Part shown: one piece after another, positions 7,574 through 14,261 of the stretch
Layout: each line of letters opens with the position of its first letter
Numbering within the stretch: the stretch's first letter is position 1
Source: Chloroflexia bacterium
Lineage (GTDB): Bacteria; Chloroflexota; Chloroflexia; Thermomicrobiales; UBA6265
Assembly: GCA_013698285.1 (NCBI GenBank)
Contig: JACCVE010000066.1
Span: 1 to 21,299 of the forward strand
Direction of reading: 5' to 3'
DNA: 21,299 nt
Made by a program: the position numbers and the translations under genes
The notes under the pieces: generated by a model
The model's database searches: none
What the model was told of the DNA's origin: nothing
Seen by the model: only the letters and a program-made list of their open reading frames with translations

Positions 7574-7975
7574 TTATCCCTTGGCGAAGAGGGCGGCAAA
7601 GTCTCCGTCGAAGTCCCGCAGGAACTCGTGGGCGTCGATCACGTCGTCGGTCGTGACCACCGGGAGCGGGGGAGTCGGGTCGAACCCGTCATCATCCCGG
7701 CCAAGAACGCCGATCGCGTCCTCGCCGGTGACCTCGGAGCGGGTGAGATCCTGGAGCGCCTCTTTCGCCTCCCGCGGGTCTCCGTCTTCGAGGACCGCGG
7801 CGACGAACGAGCGGGCGTGGCACTCGTCGCACTCGACGACCATCGTCCACATCGCGGGCTTGCGAGAGACCACGTGGACATCGTCGGGGACGAAGGTGTG
7901 GTGACACACCCCACACCGACCCATCCGATCGATCACTTTCTGCTTGATCTGGCGATCCGGAACCGGATTCTCCAT
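7574..7975 (-). CDS. Zinc-ribbon hypothetical protein, 133 aa
   Basis: A small soluble protein. Its N-terminal half holds a likely zinc ribbon: C21 and C24 (RCGVCHH) and C49 and C52 (ECDECHA), separated by a strand-rich stretch. The C-terminal half is acidic (EDGDPREAKEALQDL, then a DDDGFD stretch) and ends in a predicted helix (DAHEFLRDFDGDFAALF). I cannot assign a function. Zinc ribbons of this size often mediate nucleic-acid or protein contacts. The ATG at 7975 has AGGAG rather far upstream (about 14 bases). The bifunctional nuclease gene ends 60 bases upstream on the same strand, so the two may be co-transcribed; nuoE has its own promoter downstream. Confidence 0.75.
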   Translation of the reverse strand: MENPVPDRQIKQKVIDRMGRCGVCHHTFVPDDVHVVSRKPAMWTMVVECDECHARSFVAAVLEDGDPREAKEALQDLTRSEVTGEDAIGVLGRDDDGFDPTPPLPVVTTDDVIDAHEFLRDFDGDFAALFAKG

Positions 7976-8035
7976 GGGAAACGACTCACTCCTGGTGCGT
8001 GTGCGATCCTGGTAGCCCGACGGGCAAAACCGTCG

Positions 8036-8584
8036 CTACCCCTTGGACCGCTTATCGAAATCTTCGAGGTCGAGCGTGTTGATGAAGTCCCGGAAGACCG
8101 TCAACCGTTCGTCGTCCGGGCCGCCGCCTGCCGTCGGTTCTGCCTCGACTGCCGCCGGTGTGGCGGATTCCTCATCGTCGTCATCGTCGGGGACCAAGGA
8201 GGCCCGATCCATGACCCGTTCGGAGACCAGGATGGGCACCTTGGCCCGGACGGCAATCGCGATCGCGTCACTGGGGCGAGCGTCGATGTCCACCGTCCGG
8301 TCACCGTGGCGGAGCACGATCGTCGCGTAGTAGATCTCGTCGGTCAGATCAGAGACCAACACGCGTTCGATGTGACCGTCCAGATCCGCGACGATGGACT
8401 TCACCAGATCGTAGGGCAAGGGGCGTGCCGCGTTGACCCCCTGGATCTCCATCGCGATCGCCTCGGCTTCCCAGACGCCGATCCAGATCGGGAGGTGCCG
8501 GGGACCGTGGACCTCTTTCAAGATCACGACCCGGTTTTGGTTGACCAGGCTGACCCGGATGCTCTCGACGACGGTCTCTATCAT
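8036..8584 (-). CDS. Bifunctional nuclease family (BFN/DUF151) protein
   Basis: A 182-residue cytoplasmic protein of the BFN family, members of which have reported DNase and RNase activity; the cellular role in bacteria is poorly defined. The family core runs over about residues 3-130 and shows HLPIWIGVWEAEAIAMEIQG (about 30-49), YYATIVLRHGDRTVDIDARP and SDAIAIAVRAKVPILVSE. It is followed by an acidic stretch (PDDDDDEE), a low-complexity linker and a C-terminal segment resembling the UVR-like tail seen in some members (FRDFINTLDLEDF). The ATG at 8584 has GAGGAC about 8 bases upstream. The next gene upstream is the degenerate signal peptidase copy, 180 bases away. Confidence 0.88.
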   Translation of the reverse strand: MIETVVESIRVSLVNQNRVVILKEVHGPRHLPIWIGVWEAEAIAMEIQGVNAARPLPYDLVKSIVADLDGHIERVLVSDLTDEIYYATIVLRHGDRTVDIDARPSDAIAIAVRAKVPILVSERVMDRASLVPDDDDDEESATPAAVEAEPTAGGGPDDERLTVFRDFINTLDLEDFDKRSKG

Positions 8585-8698
8585 CGTCCGTGTCCTCTAT
8601 CCGAAGCTGTCAAGTAAAGGGGCGCGGTATCGAGATCGGTCCCGGGCGAGCGAGGACGGAATTCGGAAAGGCGGGTCACGTCATCGACCGGCATCTCT

Positions 8699-8704
8699 AT
8701 TCTA
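8699..8704 (-). promoter_or_regulatory. Possible -10 element upstream of the BFN gene
   Basis: The minus strand reads TAGAAT here, followed by AGAGATG, about 115 bases before the BFN start. There is no convincing -35. A perfect TTGACA lies further downstream on the same strand (8613-8608) but has no -10 at the right distance. Confidence 0.25.
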
Positions 8705-8764
8705 CACGGGCGAACGACCGCCAGGCTGATCCCGGGCAACGGGCAACGCCACATCACGATCTGC

Positions 8765-9487
8765 TCATCTGGCCAGCTCGGGATAGTCAGGGTCGGGAAC
8801 AAGCCCAAACACGTTGCGCAGCCAGTACGGCAGCCGGGCCTCGCCGATGATGTCATCGAGTAGGACGGGGCCAAATGCGAGCGAGCCGGTGCTGTTGTCC
8901 CGGTTGTCGCCGAGGACGAAGACCGTGCGGTCCAGTACGAGGAACGGGCCGCAGAACGGATCCGTGGTGCATTCCGTGATGTCGCCATCGAGGTTAGGCT
9001 CGTCCAACGGGGTGTCGTTCCCATACACGTTCCCATTCCGGATATGGACGATATCCCCCGGTCGGCCAATCACCCGCTTCATATACGGCTGTCCAGACGG
9101 GCGCGAAGTCGACACCCCGACGGGTTCAGTGGCGGCGGGGGGCGGTGGGGGATCGAAGACGATGATGGCGCCGCGCTCGGGCAGGTGGAACGGGTAGACG
9201 ATGTCCTCGCCCTCCCGGTCCTCGCCGGGCAGCAGGTTGCGCGGGTCGTTCTGGTCGAAGTGGAAGTAGACGTTGCGGTCGACCAGCGGCATCTCCCGGT
9301 CGATCAGGCTGGGCAGCGTGCTGGGGCCGTCCACTGCGAAGTTGAGCACCACCGCCCGGACGGCGACGAAGATGATCGCCGCCAGGACGATCGTCTCCAC
9401 GATCTCGCGGATCGCTCGCCCGATCCCCCGCCGGTGATCGCGCCTCGACCCCGTCGCTCGCCATCGGGCCTCCCTCGACCGCGACAT
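8765..9487 (-). CDS. Signal peptidase I-like protein, degenerate tandem copy
   Basis: Paralogue of the signal peptidase I gene directly upstream, 240 residues from the ATG at 9487. It keeps the N-terminal membrane segment (about 28-47, IVETIVLAAIIFVAVRAVV), the catalytic serine (S56) and the general-base lysine (K137, in MKRVIGRPGD). The box B sequence SMLP of the neighbour has become STLP. In box E, GDNRxNSTDSR has become GDNRDNSTGSL, so the conserved aspartate and arginine equivalent to E. coli D280 and R282 are missing (G201, L203). It also has a 12-residue proline-rich insertion (about 114-129) between box C and the lysine. No ribosome site precedes 9487, and the N-terminal region looks frameshifted relative to the paralogue. 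It may be an inactive or repurposed copy, or a pseudogene in the making. Confidence 0.75.
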   Translation of the reverse strand: MSRSREARWRATGSRRDHRRGIGRAIREIVETIVLAAIIFVAVRAVVLNFAVDGPSTLPSLIDREMPLVDRNVYFHFDQNDPRNLLPGEDREGEDIVYPFHLPERGAIIVFDPPPPPAATEPVGVSTSRPSGQPYMKRVIGRPGDIVHIRNGNVYGNDTPLDEPNLDGDITECTTDPFCGPFLVLDRTVFVLGDNRDNSTGSLAFGPVLLDDIIGEARLPYWLRNVFGLVPDPDYPELAR

Positions 9488-9918
9488 CGTCTCGGCGCCA
9501 TGGACCAGGGGTTCGAGCGGTCGGGTCGCCCCACTGACTCATTCGACTCGCGGTGACACGGCGCCGCCTGGACACGCACGCACCGTAGCACACCGGTGGT
9601 CGCCAGGTCCCACGCCGATATCGCTAGGTCACGCCCCACCGACGCTGACCTGGACTGGACCGCAGCGAGACAGCCTTCGCGGCGCAAGGCCGGGCGAGCA
9701 CCACGAAACGGTCGGTCCACGGGAGGATGGACGGGCAAGATAGGAGGATGAGGACCGACTTGGCCGGTGGCCCGAGTCACGCACCCGCGGAGCGGTCGGC
9801 GTCGCAGAAGGACGATTACAGGGTCTCCGGTGAGACCGTGTCGGTCGGCCGGGGTGGAGGCTCTCTTCCATCGGCGATGTGGTGACTCGCGCACGGCAGA
9901 GCGCCCTCGACGGGCGGA
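9488..9918. other. 431-base intergenic region between the two signal peptidase genes
   Basis: No convincing gene is seen. A possible promoter for the downstream copy is at 9582-9590. Part of an out-of-frame N-terminal segment related to the paralogue lies in 9488-9556. A small perfect hairpin (GGTCTC at 9822-9827 with GAGACC at 9832-9837) has no T-tract. The open frames here are GC-rich shadows. Confidence 0.5.
9582..9590 (-). promoter_or_regulatory. Putative promoter of the downstream signal peptidase copy, shared with its paralogue
   Basis: The minus strand reads TGCTACGGT, a TGn-extended -10-like element, inside a block (TAGCACACCGG on the plus strand) that recurs upstream of the other signal peptidase gene. 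The shared block suggests the promoter was duplicated with the gene. Confidence 0.35.
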
Positions 9919-10689
9919 CTACCCGGCAAGCTCCGGATAGTCGTAGTGGGGCACCAGGTCGAATTGCTGTCGCGGCCAGTAGGTCAGCCAGGCCTTGCCG
10001 ATGATGTTGTCGACAGGGACGGGACCGAAGGCACGGGAATCGGTGCTGTTGTTCCGGTTATCGCCCATCACGTACACCTCACCCTCCAGGACGGTGACCG
10101 GGCCGCAGTACCGGTCGGTGGTGCATTGGGTGATCCCGGCCGATATGTATGGCTCCTCCAACAGGGTATCGTTGACGTAGACATTCCCGTTCCGGATCTG
10201 CACGACATCGCCAGGCAGGCCGATCACCCGCTTGATATACGGTTGTTCAGACGGGCGGGTCGTTGGCGGGTCGAAGACGATGATGTCGCCGCGATCCGGC
10301 GGGTGGAACAGGTAGACGATGTCCTCGCCTTCCCGGTCCTCGCCGGGCAGCAAGTTCCGCAGGTCGTTCTGGTCGAAGTGGAAGTAGACGTTGCGATTGA
10401 CCAGCAGCATCTCCCGGTCGATCAGGCTGGGCAGCATGCTGGGGCCGTCCACTTTGAAGTTGAGCACCACCGCCCGGACGGCGACGAAGATGATCGCTGC
10501 CAGGACGATCGTCTCTACGATCTCGCGAATGGCGCGGCCAGCTCCCGACCGGGTCGTGGCCCGATCCTCGACTGTTTCGTTGGCCCGCGGCCCATCGGAG
10601 GCCGTGACGTCATAGTGGCTTCCGTCAGGCGGGGGCCCGAAGTGAGGGCCGTCGCCCCCTCCCGATCCGACCGCGCGTTCCCTGTCCAT
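9919..10689 (-). CDS. lepB: Signal peptidase I
   Basis: Membrane-bound serine protease that removes signal peptides from secreted proteins, with the catalytic domain on the outer face. It has 256 residues from the ATG at 10689 (AGGGA ribosome site). A polar cytoplasmic N-terminus of about 50 residues is followed by one membrane segment (about 58-76), then box B with catalytic S84 (GPSMLPSL), a box C-like region (RGDIIVFDPP), box D with K153 (IKRVIGLPGD), and an intact box E (GDNRNNSTDSRAFGPV, about 209-224). Two cysteines (C189 and C195) could form a disulfide. All catalytic motifs are conserved, so this is presumably the working copy of the tandem pair. An earlier in-frame ATG at 10782 overlaps the putative promoter and is unlikely. 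Confidence 0.92.
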   Translation of the reverse strand: MDRERAVGSGGGDGPHFGPPPDGSHYDVTASDGPRANETVEDRATTRSGAGRAIREIVETIVLAAIIFVAVRAVVLNFKVDGPSMLPSLIDREMLLVNRNVYFHFDQNDLRNLLPGEDREGEDIVYLFHPPDRGDIIVFDPPTTRPSEQPYIKRVIGLPGDVVQIRNGNVYVNDTLLEEPYISAGITQCTTDRYCGPVTVLEGEVYVMGDNRNNSTDSRAFGPVPVDNIIGKAWLTYWPRQQFDLVPHYDYPELAG

Positions 10690-10770
10690 CGTTATCCCTA
10701 CCGAGGCGTGTCCGCTGTCGCAGCGCCATCCGTTCAGGCGCGGGATCAACCGCGCCCCGAGTTCACGGTC

Positions 10771-10779
10771 ACGGTAGCA
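10771..10779 (-). promoter_or_regulatory. Putative extended -10 promoter of lepB
   Basis: The minus strand reads TGCTACCGT within the block GGTAGCACACCGG (plus strand) that is also found before the degenerate copy. The predicted leader is about 75 bases. The match to TATAAT is modest and no -35 is evident. Confidence 0.35.
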
Positions 10780-10934
10780 CACCGGCCCGCGCCGGAATCA
10801 CTCGCGGCCACGGTCGCCGTGGCAACCATCGTGCCCACCGGCGACCGGTCGAGCGTCCCTTCGCACCCGGTACTAAGGCCCCAAGTCGTCCGAACACGGG
10901 GCATTTCGGGGTACCGGCCCGGTAGGTGGCTCTC

Positions 10935-10940
10935 TACAAT
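10935..10940 (+). promoter_or_regulatory. Putative -10 element of the kinase gene
   Basis: TACAAT lies 68 bases before the GTG start and is bracketed by the inverted repeat CTCTC (10930-10934) and GAGAG (10946-10950). No good -35 hexamer is visible. Confidence 0.35.
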
Positions 10941-11008
10941 GATTGGAGAGACGAGGGTAAGCCCGCACCGAACCGGAACGACCGTGGCCGGTCGAACGAG
11001 GAGCTACC

Positions 11009-13048
11009 GTGTCCGAAGCGACGAGAACCGCCGAGGCACCGTTCGTCCAGGGCGCGAAGCGTGACGCTCGGCCATCCATCGTCCCTGGCCGGCCCAACAC
11101 GCTCAAGCCCGGTACCATCTTGCAGGGTCGCTACCGGATCCAGGAAGTGCTCGGCGTGGGCGGGATGAGCACCGTCTACCGGTCACGCGATCTCCGCTTC
11201 GCGGGTGTTGACCGCCAGTGCGCCGTCAAAGAAATGTTCAATGTCGGTGACGACGCTCGCGTCCGGCAGTTGCGGCTGACCAACTTCCAGCGCGAGGCGG
11301 CGCTGTTGGCGACGTTGTCCCACGTTGCGATCCCCCGGATCTATGACTTCTTCGAACACCACGGCTCGATCTACCTCGTGCTGGAGTTGATCCAGGGTCA
11401 CGACCTGGAGTCGATGCTCGGCCAGCACGGGGGACCGTTTCCGGAAGAGGATCTCATCCGGTGGGGGCTCGAGCTCTGCGACGTGATGAACTTTCTCCAC
11501 GGTCAGCAGCCGGAACCGATCATCTTCCGCGACATGAAACCCAGCAACGTGATGGCGCGGCCCGACGGTCGGATCGCCTTGATCGACTTCGGCATCGCCC
11601 GGACGTTCGCTCCCCAGCAGAAGGGGACGATGATCGGCACGGAAGGGTATGCCCCCCCGGAACAGTATCGTGGGGTCGCCGATGTCCGCGGCGATGTCTA
11701 CGCCTTCGGTGCGACGCTCCACCACCTGGCGACGGGGTCCGACCCGCGTTCCGAGACCCCGTTCACCTTCGCCCAGCGCCCGCCCCGACGCCTGAACTCC
11801 CGGCTCAGCCCAGAGTTCGAACAGGTCATCTTGAAGGCGGTGAGTTACTCCCCGGCCGACCGGTACGCGACGGTCGAAGAACTGCGTGGGGCCTTGAAGG
11901 AGATCCGGGACCGGGATGTCCGGTCCCCGGCCCCAGCTTCGGTCTCGCCCGATCGAAGAGACCGGGCGATGGGGTCGGCCATCCTGACCCTACCAACTGC
12001 CGACCAGCGGGAGCGGTCCGCTGGCTCCGGGGTCCTTTCCCCCCCGGCCGAGACGCCCGGGACCGGGCAAGTCCGGAGTGGGCACGACCGGATCGATTGG
12101 GTCTGTGCGACGCGGGACGAGGTGCGGGGTTCGGCATCGCACGCGGGGGGCGCCGTCTACATCGGTTCGTACGATCATCACCTCTACGCGATCGACGAGA
12201 CCGACGGGACGGTCCGCTGGAAGTTCCGCTGCCAGCGTGGAGTCGTGTCTCGTCCCGCGGTCGCCGCCGATCTCGTGATCTTTGGGTCGGAAGATCACAA
12301 TGTCTATGCCGTCTCACGCCAGCAGGGCCGCGCGGTCTGGACCTTCCGATCGACCATGCCGGTCCGGTCATCGCCCCGGGTCGATGACAAGAGCTGCTAC
12401 ATCGGGTCGGACGACGGCTTCGTCTACCGGTTAGATCGGGTGAAGGGGACGGTCTTGTGGCGGCACCGGACGTGGGGACCCGTCCGTTCCACGCCGATCC
12501 TCGACGAGAACCGAATCGTCTTCGGGTCGGAGGACGGGTACGTCTATTCGCTTGAGGCCGAGAGCGGCAAGCAGCTCTGGCGGGCCCAGTGCGACGCCCC
12601 GGTGGTCGCGTCGCCGGTCCGGGTGGGCCGGCGATACGTGGTCGGGGGGATGGATGGGACGGTCCGATCGCTCGACTGGGAGTCGGGCCGCGTCGGATGG
12701 ACCTTTCCCACCGGGAAGCCCATCCTCGCCACCGCCGCCACCATGGACGAGACGGTCTACGTCCCTTCCGCGAACGGGTCCCTCTACGCGCTCGACGGGC
12801 AATCCGGGATGGTGAACTGGCAGGAGAAGCTCTGTCGCCAGATCACGTCATCGCCCGTGATCGACGGGGAACTCCTCTACGTCGGTGGCGCCGACGGTGT
12901 GTTGCGAGCGCTGAACCGACAAGATGGGTCGCCCAGGTGGCAGGTCGGAACCGATAAACCGATCGTCTCACGGCCCCTGGTCACCGCCGACCACGTCATC
13001 GTGGGCAGTCTCGACCACCAGATCTATGCCGTCCACCGGACATCGTGA
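11009..13048 (+). CDS. Ser/Thr protein kinase with C-terminal PQQ-like beta-propeller
   Basis: A 679-residue Hanks-type kinase. The kinase domain (about 40-300) has the glycine loop LGVGGMSTVY (48-57), ATP-binding K74 (CAVKEM), a catalytic loop FRDMKPSN (D175, K177, N180), DFG (193-195) and the P+1 segment GTEGYAPPEQ (210-219), so it should be active. A proline/serine-rich linker (about 305-370) leads to about eight PQQ/quinoprotein-type repeats of roughly 40 residues (for example VYIGSYDHHLYAID, IVFGSEDGYVYSLE, LYVGGADGVLRALN) forming a propeller that may sense a ligand or bind partners. No membrane segment separates the parts, so both look cytoplasmic, as in the Streptomyces kinase AfsK. 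The GTG start has GAGGAG 6 bases upstream. The small gene at 13170 follows on the same strand. Confidence 0.93.
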   Translation: MSEATRTAEAPFVQGAKRDARPSIVPGRPNTLKPGTILQGRYRIQEVLGVGGMSTVYRSRDLRFAGVDRQCAVKEMFNVGDDARVRQLRLTNFQREAALLATLSHVAIPRIYDFFEHHGSIYLVLELIQGHDLESMLGQHGGPFPEEDLIRWGLELCDVMNFLHGQQPEPIIFRDMKPSNVMARPDGRIALIDFGIARTFAPQQKGTMIGTEGYAPPEQYRGVADVRGDVYAFGATLHHLATGSDPRSETPFTFAQRPPRRLNSRLSPEFEQVILKAVSYSPADRYATVEELRGALKEIRDRDVRSPAPASVSPDRRDRAMGSAILTLPTADQRERSAGSGVLSPPAETPGTGQVRSGHDRIDWVCATRDEVRGSASHAGGAVYIGSYDHHLYAIDETDGTVRWKFRCQRGVVSRPAVAADLVIFGSEDHNVYAVSRQQGRAVWTFRSTMPVRSSPRVDDKSCYIGSDDGFVYRLDRVKGTVLWRHRTWGPVRSTPILDENRIVFGSEDGYVYSLEAESGKQLWRAQCDAPVVASPVRVGRRYVVGGMDGTVRSLDWESGRVGWTFPTGKPILATAATMDETVYVPSANGSLYALDGQSGMVNWQEKLCRQITSSPVIDGELLYVGGADGVLRALNRQDGSPRWQVGTDKPIVSRPLVTADHVIVGSLDHQIYAVHRTS

Positions 13049-13067
13049 GGCCCGTTCCCCGGGACGA

Positions 13068-13141
13068 CGACGAGAGCGCCGGTCTCTCTGACTGATTGAC
13101 GGCGGCAGACGTGAGGACCGGGGCGCTCGTCGGGAGCGCCC
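13068..13141 (+). promoter_or_regulatory. Leader with two mutually exclusive hairpins before the 96-residue gene
   Basis: The arm at 13068-13084 (CGACGAGAGCGCCGGTC) can pair imperfectly with 13116-13132 (GACCGGGGCGCTCGTCG). Part of that second arm can instead form a perfect 8 bp hairpin, GGGCGCTC (13121-13128) with GAGCGCCC (13134-13141). The two folds share bases and cannot coexist. There is no T-tract; the ribosome site of the next gene begins 16 bases later. It may end the kinase transcript or modulate the downstream gene. Confidence 0.35.
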
Positions 13142-13169
13142 GATGACCCACTGGTAGGAGAACGACACG

Positions 13170-13460
13170 ATGGCCATAACCGCGATCATCCACTTCGTCG
13201 GCGAAGACGCGATCGTCGGCGACCTCGAAGCGCTGCCGGACACGACGCAGCAGTACGTGATCGTCCGCAACGTCCGGCGCAAGGATGGCAAAATCGTTCC
13301 CTACGTGGAGCGGGACGCGAAGGCGTTCCTCTTCCCACTCGCCCGCATCACCTTCATCGAGCTGATGGGAGACGTCGCCGAGGTGACGGCGGGCACCAAC
13401 GGGTTGGGGCCGGCAAAGGGCACGACGATCTTCGGCTTCTTCCGGGAAGACGAGAACTAG
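13170..13460 (+). CDS. Small hypothetical protein, 96 aa
   Basis: I do not recognise this protein by name. It is soluble and strand-rich, with no signal peptide. The order of strands (AIIHFVGEDAIVGDLE, then QQYVIVRNVRRKDGKIVP, then a polar loop and FLFPLARITFIELMG) is reminiscent of an Sm-like or small beta-barrel fold, but this is an impression, not a family match. A glycine-rich C-terminal tail (NGLGPAKGTTIFGFFRE) follows. The ATG at 13170 has a good AGGAGAA ribosome site. It lies 121 bases after the kinase gene on the same strand, so co-transcription is possible, and it is followed by a very strong hairpin. Confidence 0.75.
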   Translation: MAITAIIHFVGEDAIVGDLEALPDTTQQYVIVRNVRRKDGKIVPYVERDAKAFLFPLARITFIELMGDVAEVTAGTNGLGPAKGTTIFGFFREDEN

Positions 13461-13491
13461 CCGCCATTCCGGCCGGATTCTGGACACGATA

Positions 13492-13526
13492 CGACCGGGC
13501 GGGCCATTATTCGGCCCGCCCGGTCG
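13492..13526. terminator. Perfect 14 bp hairpin between convergent genes
   Basis: CGACCGGGCGGGCC (13492-13505) pairs perfectly with GGCCCGCCCGGTCG (13513-13526) around an ATTATTC loop. It sits between the stop of the 96-residue gene (13460) and the stop of tatA (13566), as expected for a two-way terminator, although neither side has a T-tract. Confidence 0.7.
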
Positions 13527-13565
13527 CTCGCGATCGTCTTAGTGAGTCATTCCGCCGACTGTCGT

Positions 13566-13808
13566 TTAGATCTCGTCTGCACGGACCTCACGGCGCTCAA
13601 CCACGCGGGGCGCCTCGACATCCTCACGCTTGGTCGACGTGGCGACGGTAGTCGACGTGGAGTCGAGCGCCTCGTCGTTGGTGTTGACCTTGAACTCCTT
13701 GATGCCCTTGCCGAGCGCCCCACCGATCTCGGGCAGCTTGCCAGCGCCAAAGATGATGATGACGATAACCAGGATGATCGTCAGTTCCTGCCAGCCCAAT
13801 CCGCCCAT
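13566..13808 (-). CDS. tatA: Sec-independent translocase protein TatA
   Basis: Pore-forming component of the twin-arginine export system, which moves folded proteins across the membrane. The 80-residue product has the N-terminal membrane helix ELTIILVIVIIIFGAGKLPE (about 8-27), containing the conserved FGxxKLPE hinge. An amphipathic helix follows (IGGALGKGIKEFK) and then a charged, disordered tail. TatA and TatB cannot be separated with certainty by sequence alone, but the short length and FG-KLPE hinge favour TatA. The ATG at 13808 has a strong GAGGAGAA site. It has its own promoter and lies downstream of secG; tatC is not in the window. Confidence 0.93.
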   Translation of the reverse strand: MGGLGWQELTIILVIVIIIFGAGKLPEIGGALGKGIKEFKVNTNDEALDSTSTTVATSTKREDVEAPRVVERREVRADEI

Positions 13809-13864
13809 GTTGTGATTCTCCTCGCGTCACGCGCCGTCGCGCGATTACGCATCGCTTCGACCGA

Positions 13865-13893
13865 AGTATACCCGTCCCCGCCACTCCGGTCGA
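13865..13893 (-). promoter_or_regulatory. Putative promoter of tatA
   Basis: On the minus strand TCGACC (13893-13888, four of six to TTGACA) and TATACT (13870-13865) are 17 bases apart, ending 57 bases before the tatA start. This suggests tatA can be transcribed separately from secG. Confidence 0.55.
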
Positions 13894-13908
13894 GAGCGGG
13901 GCCGCTGA

Positions 13909-14130
13909 TCAGTTAATGAAGCTGCTGAAGACCGCCGCGACGACGAAGACGACGCCCCAGATGATCGTGAATTGGAACAGTGTCTTCTCGATGCCCCGCC
14001 GGGTGCGGTTGATCGAATTGCTGTCACTGCCGAACGTGCCGCTGAACGAGGAACCCTTCCCCTGCAGCAGGATGATCAGGATCAAGAGTGACGAGACGAG
14101 GATCATGATCAGGTTGATCGCGGTTGTCAC
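13909..14130 (-). CDS. secG: Preprotein translocase subunit SecG
   Basis: Small membrane subunit of the SecYEG channel. The 73 residues form two membrane helices (about 5-22 and 52-70) joined by the typical cytoplasmic loop with LLQGKGSSFSGTFG. The start is a GTG at 14130 with GAGGAC upstream; an internal ATG at residue 9 would cut into the first helix and is less likely. In many bacteria secG follows the gap-pgk-tpi glycolytic cluster; here it follows gap-pgk directly. A 28-codon open frame (14127-14213) ends overlapping the start as GTGA, which could couple translation, though I do not call it a gene. Confidence 0.9.
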   Translation of the reverse strand: MTTAINLIMILVSSLLILIILLQGKGSSFSGTFGSDSNSINRTRRGIEKTLFQFTIIWGVVFVVAAVFSSFIN

Positions 14131-14261
14131 GGTTCACAGTCCTCGCCGAGTTTCGAATCCGATAACGACTCCCGTGCCAGGTGCCCGGTGTCGAGGAACG
14201 GTACCACCTCCATTCGCGCGATGCCATCTTCGCCCGTGTCCGGACCAACTCCGCCCACGTG

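Larger units (their letters stand above)
10690..11008. other. Divergent intergenic region between lepB and the kinase gene
   Basis: 319 bases holding putative promoters in both directions (10771-10779 minus, 10935-10940 plus). No gene, T-tract terminator or structured RNA is evident. Confidence 0.5.

Noticed and set aside
8608..8613. Perfect minus-strand TTGACA just upstream of the BFN gene
   Set aside because: No -10-like hexamer at 16-18 bases; the sequence there is GC-rich.
6629..8617. Long plus-strand open frame (662 codons) over nuoE, the zinc-ribbon gene and the BFN gene
   Set aside because: It is antisense to three recognisable genes, has no family resemblance, and its length is explained by high GC content and codon bias on the other strand.
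9822..9837. GGTCTC/GAGACC hairpin
   Set aside because: Only 6 bp with no T-tract and 82 bases upstream, in minus-strand order, of nothing it could plausibly end; expected by chance in GC-rich DNA.
9304..9894. 196-codon minus-strand frame in the gap between the two signal peptidase genes
   Set aside because: Arginine/proline-rich low-complexity translation that continues out of frame through the signal peptidase gene; no ribosome site.
14196..14213. Second T-box-like AGGTGGTACCG on the minus strand between pgk and secG
   Set aside because: The following bases (TTCCTCGACACC) do not form the expected antiterminator, and a T-box before secG makes no sense; its presence also lowers confidence in the first T-box-like site.
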